Shown here piece by piece: positions 1-6,489 of a stretch of 12,391 nt of DNA. A model generated the notes under the pieces. That model did no database searches, was not told the origin of the DNA, and saw nothing but the letters and a program-made list of their open reading frames with translations. This stretch comes from CAYRJD01 sp964424585. Lineage in GTDB: Bacteria > Actinomycetota > Acidimicrobiia > Acidimicrobiales > Poriferisodalaceae. The DNA lies in assembly GCA_964424585.1 (NCBI GenBank), contig CAYRJD010000011.1:1-12391 (forward strand). The letters run 5' to 3'. How positions within the stretch are numbered: the first letter of the stretch is position 1; the number at the start of each line of letters is the position of its first letter. A program made the translations under genes and the position numbers.

Positions 1-750
1 CGAGATCGTCTCAACATCCGGGTTCGTGTAGCGAGCGCCGTTCTCCCAGCCCTCTTTGAACGCCACCACCGGCGGCACCAAATCGGTGCCCAGCACCGCA
101 CCCACGATGTTCGTCTCGGTCAGCAAGCCAGCCAGCGCGCCCGCCAGAAAGCCCGACTGATCCTCCGGGAAGATCAACCCCGCCACGTTCGGCAGCGTCT
201 CACCCTGGAACTGATCGACCCCGATGAACAACACATCCGGGTTCGCCGCGGCAGCCGTCAGCGTCGCCTCAGCCAAGCCGAACCCGACCGTCACGATCAC
301 GTCGTAGCCGTCGTCTAAGAACAGGTTGATGTTGTCTTCGTAATCCTTCGCCTCTTCGGTTTCGATGTAGTCAGCCTCAAAACCCCAATCGAGCGACGCT
401 TCGCGCACGCCCTCCCAAGCCGACTGGTTGAAGCTCTTGTCGTCGACTTTGCCAGTGTCGGTCACCAGGCCGACCTTGAAGCCAGCCGGGGCCATCATGT
501 CGCCCATGTCGTCATCGGCCATGTCATCGCCCATGTCGTCATCGTGATCGCCCATGTCGTCGTCAGCCATGTCGCCGTCGTCCATGTCGTCGTCACTCGA
601 CGCGGCCGGTGCGACCGTGGTGTCGCTCGACGTGTCGTCGGCGGTGTCGTCGTCGGAGCCGCACGCGGCACCGATCAGCGCGACCGCCGCGAGCAGCAGC
701 GGCAGTAGCAGCCACTGACGGACCGAGCGGTTCTTGGTGGACTTATTCAT
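1..750 (-). CDS. BMP-family ABC transporter substrate-binding lipoprotein (3' end beyond window)
   Basis: This is the extracytoplasmic ligand-binding lipoprotein of an ABC importer of the BMP/PnrA-like family, whose known members bind nucleosides or related small molecules; the ligand here is not predictable. 250 residues are visible. A basic start and hydrophobic segment (about residues 12-29) lead to a lipobox ending LIGAAC with Cys30 as the lipidation site. Residues 31-52 are an Asp/Thr/Ser spacer and residues 53-86 an Asp/Met repeat linker. The periplasmic-binding fold begins near residue 90 with the family hallmark GLVTDTGKVDDKSFNQSAWEG (residues 94-114, KVDDKSFNQS core) and continues with VIVTVGFG near 151 and PEDQSGFLAGALAGLL near 195. 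The ATG at 750 is fixed by a near-perfect Shine-Dalgarno. The C-terminal part and any permease or ATPase genes lie to the left of the window. The family call is firm, the substrate unknown. Confidence 0.93.
   Translation of the reverse strand, partial: MNKSTKNRSVRQWLLLPLLLAAVALIGAACGSDDDTADDTSSDTTVAPAASSDDDMDDGDMADDDMGDHDDDMGDDMADDDMGDMMAPAGFKVGLVTDTGKVDDKSFNQSAWEGVREASLDWGFEADYIETEEAKDYEDNINLFLDDGYDVIVTVGFGLAEATLTAAAANPDVLFIGVDQFQGETLPNVAGLIFPEDQSGFLAGALAGLLTETNIVGAVLGTDLVPPVVAFKEGWENGARYTNPDVETIS
493..594 (-). repeat. Asp/Met-rich low-complexity repeat inside the lipoprotein gene
   Basis: The DNA is built from variants of a short unit around ATGGGCGATGAC / ATGGCCGATGAC. It encodes residues 53-86 of the lipoprotein, which contain 8 Met and 19 Asp plus one His. 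It separates the lipidated Cys30 from the folded ligand-binding domain, so it is most simply an extended acidic tether. A metal-binding role is only a possibility. Confidence 0.8.
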
Positions 751-755
751 TGGGG

Positions 756-766
756 CTCACCTCCTT
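756..766 (-). promoter_or_regulatory. Strong ribosome binding site of the BMP lipoprotein gene
   Basis: The minus strand reads AAGGAGGTGAG, a long complement to the 3' end of 16S rRNA, five bases before the ATG at 750. It fixes the start and suggests high expression. Confidence 0.9.
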
Positions 767-780
767 GGTGTGTTGCGGCC

Positions 781-808
781 AGCCTAGTTTCTAGCCGAAG
801 CACGCCAA
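781..808 (-). promoter_or_regulatory. Putative sigma-70-type promoter of the BMP lipoprotein gene
   Basis: On the minus strand TTGGCG (803-808) and TAGGCT (781-786) are separated by 16 bases and placed to give a leader of roughly 25 bases before the ATG at 750. The 118-base gap after mce supports a separate transcription unit. This is a motif match only. Confidence 0.45.
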
Positions 809-868
809 GCGTTCTTTGCGGTTGCGTCGCAGGCCCACCCGCTAGGACGCTCGCTGGCTAGCTGGCTC

Positions 869-1270
869 CTACTCTTCGACCAGCTCGATCAGCGTGCCGA
901 AGCTGCCCTTCGGGTGAACGAACGCAACCGTCGTGCCGCGCGAGCCGGGCCGCGGCGCAACGTCTATCGCCCGAGCACCCGCCGCGACCATCGAGCGCAG
1001 CGCCTCCGCGCAGTCGTCGACCCGGTAGCCCACATGGTGCAGCCCCTCGCCGCGGGTCTCAAGCGACTTGGCGACCGGCGATGAGTCGCGCGTCGGCGTC
1101 AGCAGCTGGATGTAGCTGTCGGCGACAGCCAGCAGCGCCTCTTCGACGCCGTCGCTCTCGACAACCTCGCGGTGCGTCACGGTCGCGCCGAACGCGGTCT
1201 CGTAGTAGGCGATGGCGGCCTCTAGGTCGCGCACGGCGATGGCGACGTGGTCGATCTCGGTCAACAGCAC
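869..1270 (-). CDS. mce: Methylmalonyl-CoA epimerase (VOC superfamily)
   Basis: This enzyme interconverts the epimers of methylmalonyl-CoA (often also ethylmalonyl-CoA), feeding methylmalonyl-CoA mutase and so succinyl-CoA in the cytoplasm. The 133-residue product is the usual length. It has two vicinal-oxygen-chelate repeats: the first opens with IDHVAIAVRDLEAAIAYY (His8) and the second with GEGLHHVGYRVDD (His78/His79). The probable metal ligands by family pattern are His8, Gln55 (YIQLL), His79 and Glu129 (GTLIELVEE). I chose the GTG at 1270 because homology begins exactly there; the frame stays open to 1810, but that extension is antisense-like sequence within ccr. A purine-rich GAGGGAGAG lies upstream. 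It follows ccr by 56 bases in the same direction, and ccr's carboxylated product needs such an epimerase, so co-transcription is likely. Confidence 0.93.
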   Translation of the reverse strand: MLLTEIDHVAIAVRDLEAAIAYYETAFGATVTHREVVESDGVEEALLAVADSYIQLLTPTRDSSPVAKSLETRGEGLHHVGYRVDDCAEALRSMVAAGARAIDVAPRPGSRGTTVAFVHPKGSFGTLIELVEE

Positions 1271-1287
1271 GGCTTGCTCTCCCTCTG

Positions 1288-1336
1288 TCGGATGTGGGCT
1301 ATCGGATGTGGGCCATTGGTCGTTGGCTATTGGGCG
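1288..1336. repeat. Heptamer-type short tandem repeat at the ccr stop / mce gap
   Basis: On the plus strand the stretch can be cut into seven consecutive 7-mers: TCGGATG, TGGGCTA, TCGGATG, TGGGCCA, TTGGTCG, TTGGCTA and TTGGGCG. The first four form two copies of a 14-base unit differing at one position. The array overlaps the ccr stop codon (1327-1329). A related array lies at 7779-7808. Confidence 0.75.
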
Positions 1337-2700
1337 GCGGCGGCGCGCCGGGCGGCGTGACGAGCGAACAGCGTGATGCCGTCTTCGCCGATGCGCTCGC
1401 GCTTGTCGGCGTCGGTGATGCCTCGCCCCGGCTCGGGCGACAAACACAGCACGCCGAGCTTGCCTTCGTGGAGGTTCTTGTGAACCTGCCACGCCGCCTC
1501 GCCGGTGTCGTCGAGCGTGTAGGTGTGGGACAAGATCGGGTGGATCGCGCCGGAGTCGATCAGCCGGTTCATCGCCCACGCCTCGGCGTAGTTCGCGAAG
1601 TGGCTGGAGATGATCTGCTTGAGGCGCATCCACAGGTGCCGGTTGTCGTACTCGATCATGTAGCCGGTCGTCGCCGCGCACGTCACGATGCGTCCGCCGC
1701 GCTTGGTGACGAACACCGACGCGCCCATCGTCGACCGGCCCGGATGCTCGAACACGATGTCGGGGTCTTGCCCGATCATCGACCGCACCTTCTTGCCCAG
1801 CCGGCGCCACTCGCTCTCGTCTTGGGTGTGCTCGTCGCTCCAGAAGCGGTAGTTCTCGGCCGAGCGATCGATGACGTGCTCGACGCCCAGCTCAGCCAGC
1901 AGCTCGACCTTGTCGGGCGAGCTGACCACGCCGACCGGCACGCCGCCGCCGTTCAGCACGAGCTGGCACGCGTAGCCGCCCAACCCGCCGGTCGCGCCCC
2001 AGATCAGCACCGCCTCGCCCTGACGCATGCGCGCCGCGTTGTTGCCGGCCAGCATCCGGTACGACGTCGCCGCGCACAGCGCGTTGACGGCGGCCTCTTC
2101 CCAGGTGAGGTGCGCGGGCTTGGGCATCAGCTGGTTAGCTCGCACGATCGACAGGTCGGCCAGGCCGCCGAAGTTGGTCTCGAAGCCCCAAATGCGCTGG
2201 TTGGATGCCAGCATCGAGTCTTCGTGCCCGGCTGGGTCTTGGTCGTCGACGTAGTTGCAGTGCACGACGACACGGTCGCCGGGCTTCGCGTTGCGCACCG
2301 CCGAGCCGCACTTGAGCACGACGCCCGACGCGTCAGAGCCGAGCACGTGGTAGTCGAGCGCGTGTCGCGCGCCCCACGTGCTCTCGCGGCCGAGACGGTC
2401 GAGAAACCCGAACGTCGGCAGCGGCTCGAAGATCGACGTCCACACGGTGTTGAAGTTGATCGAGCTTGCCATCACCGCGAGGTAGACCTCATCGGGCGCG
2501 AGCTGCGGCGTCGCTACCTCGGCGACGTGGACCGCCTTGCGCGGGTCTTTATCGCCTGACGCCACGCCCTCGAACATGTGCTCGTCGTCGCGCTGCACGT
2601 ATGCGGCCCGGAACGACTCGGGAATGTCGAGGTTGGCGATGGTGTCGGCGTCGGCGTCGCCTTCGATCGCTTCAAGAATGTGGCCCATGCCGTTTGTCAC
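1327..2700 (-). CDS. ccr: Crotonyl-CoA carboxylase/reductase
   Basis: This enzyme carries out reductive carboxylation of crotonyl-CoA to ethylmalonyl-CoA with NADPH and CO2, the key step of the ethylmalonyl-CoA pathway, and also supplies extender units for polyketides. The 457 residues show the zinc-free MDR fold: SSINFNTVWTSIFEP (79-93), GDRVVVHCNYVDDQDP (141-156), the NADPH-binding loop GATGGLGGYA (235-244) and FEHPGRSTMG (317-326). The CO2-pocket residues known from the Kitasatospora enzyme have counterparts here: an Asn of INFN (82 or 84), Phe173-Glu174 (WGFETNFGG) and His367 (SSHFANYAEA). This makes true carboxylase activity likely rather than simple reduction. The start is GTG 2700 or ATG 2688; neither has a strong ribosome binding site. 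It lies 17 bases after the hypothetical gene and 56 before mce, matching a shared pathway. The function is near certain. Confidence 0.96.
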   Translation of the reverse strand: MTNGMGHILEAIEGDADADTIANLDIPESFRAAYVQRDDEHMFEGVASGDKDPRKAVHVAEVATPQLAPDEVYLAVMASSINFNTVWTSIFEPLPTFGFLDRLGRESTWGARHALDYHVLGSDASGVVLKCGSAVRNAKPGDRVVVHCNYVDDQDPAGHEDSMLASNQRIWGFETNFGGLADLSIVRANQLMPKPAHLTWEEAAVNALCAATSYRMLAGNNAARMRQGEAVLIWGATGGLGGYACQLVLNGGGVPVGVVSSPDKVELLAELGVEHVIDRSAENYRFWSDEHTQDESEWRRLGKKVRSMIGQDPDIVFEHPGRSTMGASVFVTKRGGRIVTCAATTGYMIEYDNRHLWMRLKQIISSHFANYAEAWAMNRLIDSGAIHPILSHTYTLDDTGEAAWQVHKNLHEGKLGVLCLSPEPGRGITDADKRERIGEDGITLFARHAARRAAAAQ

Positions 2701-2717
2701 CGCACGGACGCTACCGC

Positions 2718-3191
2718 TCAGTAGGTCGAGCCGAACTCCGCGCAGGTCAGCTCGACCGGGCGAGAATGCTTGCTGAGCGCGTCGCGCAGCGTGAGCTCGA
2801 CGTCAATCAGGTATCGCTCGGTGGTCAGCAGAAAGACGATGTCTGCCGCCGCGAGGTCGATGAGGTGGATGAAGGGCTCCGCCTCGAGCGCGAGCAGCTC
2901 GACGACCGACTGACCCGCGCCGACGACCGCGAGGGCGTGACCCTTCGCGTCGGTGAACACGGCAGCGATCTCGCGGTCACAGGAGTACTGCGCCCAGCTG
3001 CTAGTGCTGGCAGCGCCGTCGACCTGACGCAGCAGGTCTTCTTGCGCTTTGCGGGCCAGCACCTCCGCCTGGCTGATGCTGCGCACCAGCGCCGGCGGAT
3101 TCTGCGGCGGCAAGCTCACGCAGATCGCGCGTGATGGTTCGGGTGGCGGACCCTCGGTCCGCCGCTGCTCGAGGTATTCCTCGAATGACAT
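2718..3191 (-). CDS. Hypothetical protein, 157 residues
   Basis: I do not recognise a family. The protein looks soluble, with no signal peptide or membrane helix. Residues 1-30 are polar and Pro-rich. A helical stretch follows (SISQAEVLARKAQEDLLRQV, about 38-57). A compact alpha/beta-looking region runs from about 66 to 140 with hydrophobic strands (EIAAVFTDAKGHALAVVGAG, FIHLIDLAAADIVFLLTTER). The sequence ends ELTCAEFGSTY. The ATG at 3191 is fixed by an excellent ribosome binding site. It starts 69 bases after recR and ends 17 bases before ccr, in the same direction, so it is probably co-transcribed with ccr and mce. Codon use matches its neighbours, indicating a real gene. A link to acyl-CoA metabolism is suggested only by position. 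Confidence 0.8.
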   Translation of the reverse strand: MSFEEYLEQRRTEGPPPEPSRAICVSLPPQNPPALVRSISQAEVLARKAQEDLLRQVDGAASTSSWAQYSCDREIAAVFTDAKGHALAVVGAGQSVVELLALEAEPFIHLIDLAAADIVFLLTTERYLIDVELTLRDALSKHSRPVELTCAEFGSTY

Positions 3192-3195
3192 AACG

Positions 3196-3203
3196 ACCTC
3201 CTT
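3196..3203 (-). promoter_or_regulatory. Ribosome binding site of the 157-residue hypothetical gene
   Basis: The minus strand reads AAGGAGGT four bases before the ATG at 3191, following a locally AT-rich gap (3204-3260) after the recR stop. That gap could hold a promoter, but I see no convincing -35/-10 pair. Confidence 0.8.
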
Positions 3204-3260
3204 GTGTTGTCGTCATGCCAGTGGAACAAAAAATCGCGACAATTAGCAAGTGGGTTTTTG

Positions 3261-3869
3261 TCAGGTCGTCGTTGACACCGGCTGGCGGTTCTCAAACGCG
3301 TTCGCGAGGGTGATTTCATCGGCGTGCTCAAGCTCGCCACCTGCGGGCAAGCCGCGCGCGAGCCGGGTGATGGTCAGCCCGAGCGGCTCGAACTGCCGCG
3401 CCAGATAGAGGGCCGTCGTGTCGCCTTCGACGTTCGGGTTGGTGCAGAGCACAAGCTCGGTGACTGACTCGGGTTCGATGCGCGCGAGCAGCTCGCGGAT
3501 GCGCAGCTGGTCGGGGCCGATGCCGTCCAGCGGGTTGAGCGCGCCTCCTAGCACGTGGAAGCGTCCGCCGAAGCCGACTTTTGAAATCGCCGCGACGTCG
3601 TGCGGCTCTTGAACGACGCAGATCACGCCGGTTGCGCGCGCCGGGTTCGCGCACAGCGAGCACGGGTTGCGCTCGGCGATGTTGAAGCACACCCCGCAGC
3701 GTCCGATTTCGTCGCGCGCTCCGCTGATGGCGACGACGAGCGCACTGACCCGTTCGGCTGACTGGTTCAGCAGGTAGAACGCGATGCGCTGCGCGCTCTT
3801 CGGACCGATGCCGGGCAGCTTCGACAGCTCGGCGATGAGGACTTCGATGGGTTCGTCGTAGGTAGCCAA
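3261..3869 (-). CDS. recR: Recombination mediator protein RecR
   Basis: RecR works with RecF/RecO to load RecA at single-strand gaps. The 202-residue product has the standard length and order: a helix-hairpin-helix (KLPGIGPKSAQRIAFYLL, about 17-34), a four-Cys zinc finger (Cys58, Cys61, Cys70, Cys73), a Toprim domain (ICVVQEPHDVAAI at about 83-95, VLGGALNPLDGIGP at 106-119, CTNPNVEGDTTALYL at 142-156), and the C-terminal RLARGLPAGGELEHADEITL segment. I chose the TTG at 3869 because it gives the usual start MATYDEPIEVLIAELSKLPG and lies 10 bases after the dnaX stop. The frame stays open upstream to 3947, but that part is inside dnaX. The dnaX-recR order is widely conserved, and the pair is likely one operon. 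Confidence 0.96.
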   Translation of the reverse strand: MATYDEPIEVLIAELSKLPGIGPKSAQRIAFYLLNQSAERVSALVVAISGARDEIGRCGVCFNIAERNPCSLCANPARATGVICVVQEPHDVAAISKVGFGGRFHVLGGALNPLDGIGPDQLRIRELLARIEPESVTELVLCTNPNVEGDTTALYLARQFEPLGLTITRLARGLPAGGELEHADEITLANAFENRQPVSTTT

Positions 3870-3879
3870 CGGCCGCGCT

Positions 3880-5550
3880 CTAGTGCTCGACCTCGACGAC
3901 GCCCGGGAAAGTTCGCTTGAGCTCGTCGACCGCCCGCTCTTCTGCAACCGACGTTGGCGCGGCCTGCGCGGGTGCGCCGTTCGCCGACACGACCTCGACG
4001 GTCGCCGCTCGGTCGAACTCGTCGCTCAGCGCGGCGACGAGCGCGGGCGCGTTCGCCTGCGCGCTCGCGAGCGGCGGGCCCACCGAGAGCTGCACGGTGA
4101 CCTGGCTGCCGCTCAGGCCGACCACGGAAGAACCGGCGAACAGCCCTTTCACGCTCGGTCGCAGCCTGTCAAGCACCGAACTCCAGCGCGACCGAACCGC
4201 CTCGACGTCAAAGGCTGCTGGCGGGGGTTGCTGGGTGGGCGCTGGCACGGGTTGCTCGGCTGACGCAGGCGCGGGCTGCTGCGCTGGCGCCGTGGCCTGC
4301 TCACGCGACGCAGACCGGTTGGCCGACGTGGGCTGACCGAGCTTGCTTCTCGCTCGTGCGATCTCCGCAGCCGCTACGCCTGAGTCGGTGTCTACTGAGC
4401 TTCCCGCCGAGCTGTTCGGTTGCGGGCCGGGCGCCGCGGCTGGTGCGGTGCCCTGAGCTGTGCTCGGCGCTGTGCTCGGCGCCGCGCTCGGTGCAGACGT
4501 CTCACCGCTCATGCGCGCCAGCACCGACACCACCGCGGTCTCGAGCGTCAACCGGCGGTCGGTCGACTGCGGCATCTGCGACAACGCTTCGCCCAACCGC
4601 TCGAGCGCGAACACGTTCGCCCGCAGTCCCATCTGCGTCGAAAGCTCGCGCAGCTCGCCTACCTGCTCCGCCAGCATTCCCAGCGGAGTCACGTCGTGCG
4701 CCGCGAGGTACATGTCTCGCAGCCGGGCCGTCGCACGCTCAGCTAAGTCGCGCGGGTCGCCGCCAGCGCCCACCGCCTCGGCTATCGCGCCGAGCGAGCC
4801 AGCGAGGTCGCCGCCTGCCATCGACGCAACCAACCCAAGCGCGTCTGGCCGGTCGCCGATGAACCCGCCAGCCGTTATCGCTTGATCGAGTCCCGACAGC
4901 GCGTCGCGCACCGAACCAGCCGCCCGCTCGACGACCGCGCCCAGCAGCTCATCTGACACATCTAGCTCGGCTCGCTGCGCTACGTCGCGCAGGTGCTCGG
5001 CGAGCGTCGCGGCGCCGACGAGCGACAGCTCGATGTGCTGAGTTCGGCTGCGGATGGTGTCGAGCACCTTCTGCGGATCGGTGGTCGCCAAGATGAACAC
5101 GACGTGCGGCGGCGGCTCTTCCAGCGTCTTGAGCAGCGCGTTGGAGGCCGCCATCGTCAGCATGTGCACCTCATCGAGCAGGTACACCTTGCGGCGCCCG
5201 CCGGTCGCGAGACCGGCCCGCTCGACCAGCTCGCGAACGTCGTTAACCGAGTTGTGCGAGGCGGCGTCGATCTCGATCAAGTCCATCGACGATCCGTCTT
5301 CGACTGCGACGCATCGCTGGCACTCGCCGCACGGCTCGCCGTCAGCGCCCAGCGCGGTGCAGTTGAGCGCCTTCGCCAGCACTCGAGCGGTCGACGTCTT
5401 GCCGGTGCCGCGCGGCCCTGACAGCAGATAGGCGTGCCCGACGCGGTCGTTGACCACCGCGTTGCGCAGCGCCGCGACCAGATGCTCTTGTCCGACGACG
5501 TCGGCGAACCGCTGCGGACGGAAGCGGCGGTAGAGCGACTGGTAGGCCAT
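3880..5550 (-). CDS. dnaX: DNA polymerase III subunit gamma/tau
   Basis: This is the clamp-loader ATPase of the replicative polymerase. It has 556 residues when started at ATG 5550 (MAYQSLYRRFRPQRF, the family's usual beginning); a GTG at 5562 would add four residues. The AAA+ core shows the Walker A loop GPRGTGKTS (45-53), a zinc module (Cys64, 74, 77, 80), Walker B LLDEVHM (124-130), an ATTDPQK sensor region (156-161) and the SRTQ arginine motif (168-171). Domain III follows to about residue 345. A Pro/Ala/Ser-rich, poorly conserved linker spans roughly 346-445, and a C-terminal domain from about 446 begins FDVEAVRSRWSSVLDRLRP. There is no A-rich slippery heptamer, so a programmed gamma-making frameshift is not evident. 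It is divergent from ffs and followed by recR. Confidence 0.96.
   Translation of the reverse strand: MAYQSLYRRFRPQRFADVVGQEHLVAALRNAVVNDRVGHAYLLSGPRGTGKTSTARVLAKALNCTALGADGEPCGECQRCVAVEDGSSMDLIEIDAASHNSVNDVRELVERAGLATGGRRKVYLLDEVHMLTMAASNALLKTLEEPPPHVVFILATTDPQKVLDTIRSRTQHIELSLVGAATLAEHLRDVAQRAELDVSDELLGAVVERAAGSVRDALSGLDQAITAGGFIGDRPDALGLVASMAGGDLAGSLGAIAEAVGAGGDPRDLAERATARLRDMYLAAHDVTPLGMLAEQVGELRELSTQMGLRANVFALERLGEALSQMPQSTDRRLTLETAVVSVLARMSGETSAPSAAPSTAPSTAQGTAPAAAPGPQPNSSAGSSVDTDSGVAAAEIARARSKLGQPTSANRSASREQATAPAQQPAPASAEQPVPAPTQQPPPAAFDVEAVRSRWSSVLDRLRPSVKGLFAGSSVVGLSGSQVTVQLSVGPPLASAQANAPALVAALSDEFDRAATVEVVSANGAPAQAAPTSVAEERAVDELKRTFPGVVEVEH
4457..4492. repeat. 12-base tandem repeat in the dnaX linker
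   Basis: Three copies of a 12-base unit (GCTGTGCTCGGC twice, then GCCGCGCTCGGT) lie in frame and encode Ala-Pro-Ser-Thr/Ala tetrapeptides in the disordered linker near residues 353-364. Expansion or contraction would keep the frame. Confidence 0.75.
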
Positions 5551-5609
5551 CGCAGCGCACACTAGCCAGGCACCGCCGCACCGCTTTCGTTCATGTCTGC
5601 CGGCGCGGT

Positions 5610-5615
5610 TACCCT
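5610..5615 (+). promoter_or_regulatory. Putative -10 element for the SRP RNA gene
   Basis: TACCCT lies about seven bases before the predicted SRP RNA 5' end (about 5622-5625). No clear -35 is visible (TTCGTT at 5586-5591 is the nearest candidate). The same hexamer occurs just before the HtrA-like gene at 9647-9652. The 5551-5624 gap must also carry the divergent dnaX promoter, which I cannot pinpoint. Confidence 0.4.
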
Positions 5616-5624
5616 CTCGCTCGT

Positions 5625-5752
5625 CGTCGCTCCACGTGGCGGTCGGGTCCTGTGCAACAGCGGCCCGTGAACCGGGTCAGGGTCGGAAGGCAGCAGCCCT
5701 CAGCGGCAACCGCCGTGTGCCGCAGACAGCCTGACCGCCTCGTGGAGCGACG
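5625..5752 (+). ncRNA. ffs: Signal recognition particle RNA, small bacterial (4.5S) type
   Basis: This is the RNA scaffold of the signal recognition particle; it binds Ffh and targets membrane and secreted proteins. The conserved domain IV is clear: GTCAGG (5676-5681), the GGAA tetraloop (5685-5688) and AGCAGCCCTCAGCGG (5692-5706) form the Ffh-binding asymmetric loop, with CCCGTGAACCGGGTC upstream. The closing stem is long: 5625-5636 pairs perfectly with 5741-5752, and GGCGGTC (5638-5644) with GACCGCC (5732-5738). The mature ends are approximate, since part of the outer stem may be trimmed. It lies divergent from dnaX and just upstream of tRNA-Ser and tadA, a neighbourhood common in bacteria. 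Confidence 0.93.
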
Positions 5753-5778
5753 GCCACCTCAAAAAGAGGGAGACAAGA

Positions 5779-5865
5779 GGAGAGTTGCCAGAGTGGACGA
5801 ATGGGCTCGCTTGGAAAGCGTGTGAGGCTTAGCGGCCTCCGTGGGTTCGAATCCCACACTCTCCG
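5779..5865 (+). tRNA. tRNA-Ser (anticodon GGA)
   Basis: The acceptor stem GGAGAGT (5779-5785) pairs with ACTCTCC (5858-5864), with discriminator G at 5865. The anticodon loop TTGGAAA gives GGA, reading UCC/UCU. A long variable arm (class II tRNA) and the T-loop GGGTTCGAATCCC are present. The 3' CCA is not encoded. It sits between ffs and tadA on the same strand. Confidence 0.96.
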
Positions 5866-5889
5866 CGTGACAGCCGACGAACGAGCCGC

Positions 5890-6339
5890 GTGAGCGCCGA
5901 CGAAGACGCGATGCGCCTGGCGCTCGCGCAGGCGCGAGTCGCGCAGGATGGCGAAGAGGTGCCCGTCGGCGCGGTGGTGCTCAAGCACGGCGAGCTGCTC
6001 GCCAGCCGGCACAACGAGCGGCAGCGCACCGGCGACCCGACCGCGCACGCCGAGGTGCTGGCGCTGCGCGACGCGGCGGCGGCGATCGGCACCTGGCGGC
6101 TCGACGGCACCACCGTCGTCACCACGCTTGAGCCGTGCCTGATGTGCGCGGGAGCGATCTTGGCAAGCCGCGCCGAGCGCGTCGTGTTCGGCGCGTTCGA
6201 CCCGAAGGCGGGCGCGGCGCTGACGCTCTACGGCGTGCTGAGTGACCCGCGGCTCAACCATCAGTGCGAGGTGGTCGGCGGCGTGCTGGCGCGCGAGTGC
6301 GGCGCCGTGCTGTCGAACTTTTTCAGCGCCCGCCGCTAG
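5890..6339 (+). CDS. tadA: tRNA-specific adenosine deaminase
   Basis: TadA deaminates A34 to inosine in tRNA-Arg(ACG), allowing decoding of CGU/CGC/CGA. The 149 residues hold the cytidine/deoxycytidylate-deaminase fold: an N-terminal helix with MRLALAQARVA, then EVPVGAVVL (23-31), the zinc site TAHAEVLAL (His53 as ligand, Glu55 as proton donor) and EPCLMCAGAI (Cys83, Cys86), then VVFGAFDPKAGA (98-109) and NHQCEVVGGVLARECG near the end. The length is typical. The GTG at 5890 gives the fuller product; an ATG at 5911 would lose the first seven residues. It starts 24 bases after tRNA-Ser(GGA) and ends 42 bases before the oppositely oriented tRNA-Ser(CGA). Confidence 0.96.
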   Translation: MSADEDAMRLALAQARVAQDGEEVPVGAVVLKHGELLASRHNERQRTGDPTAHAEVLALRDAAAAIGTWRLDGTTVVTTLEPCLMCAGAILASRAERVVFGAFDPKAGAALTLYGVLSDPRLNHQCEVVGGVLARECGAVLSNFFSARR

Positions 6340-6381
6340 GCGAGGTCGCCGTTAGGCGCGCCAACTCGCGGGCCGCCACTG

Positions 6382-6469
6382 CGGAAGGTGTGGGATTCGA
6401 ACCCACGGTGGCTACGAGAGCCACAACGGTTTTCGAGACCGTCCCATTCGTCCGCTCTGGCAACCTTCC
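6382..6469 (-). tRNA. tRNA-Ser (anticodon CGA)
   Basis: On the minus strand the acceptor stem GGAAGGT (from 6469) pairs with ACCTTCC (ending 6383), with discriminator G at 6382. The anticodon stem-loop ACGGT-CTCGAAA-ACCGT gives CGA, reading UCG. A long variable arm and the T-loop GGGTTCGAATCCC are present. CCA is not encoded. It is convergent with tadA and 20 bases from the stop of the downstream protease gene. Confidence 0.96.
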
Positions 6470-6489
6470 GTCCGCCAGGGTAACGAGGG

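Noticed and set aside
1271..1810. N-terminal extension of mce up to 1810
   Set aside because: The sequence is Arg/His-rich, overlaps ccr in another frame, and homology starts at GTG 1270.
1081..2559. 492-codon plus-strand open frame opposite ccr and mce
   Set aside because: It is Arg/His-rich with no family resemblance and lies wholly opposite two well-supported genes; a shadow frame in high-GC DNA.
4184..4515. Programmed frameshift site in dnaX producing gamma
   Set aside because: No A-rich slippery heptamer or equivalent is visible in the linker; the short 12-base repeat does not provide one.
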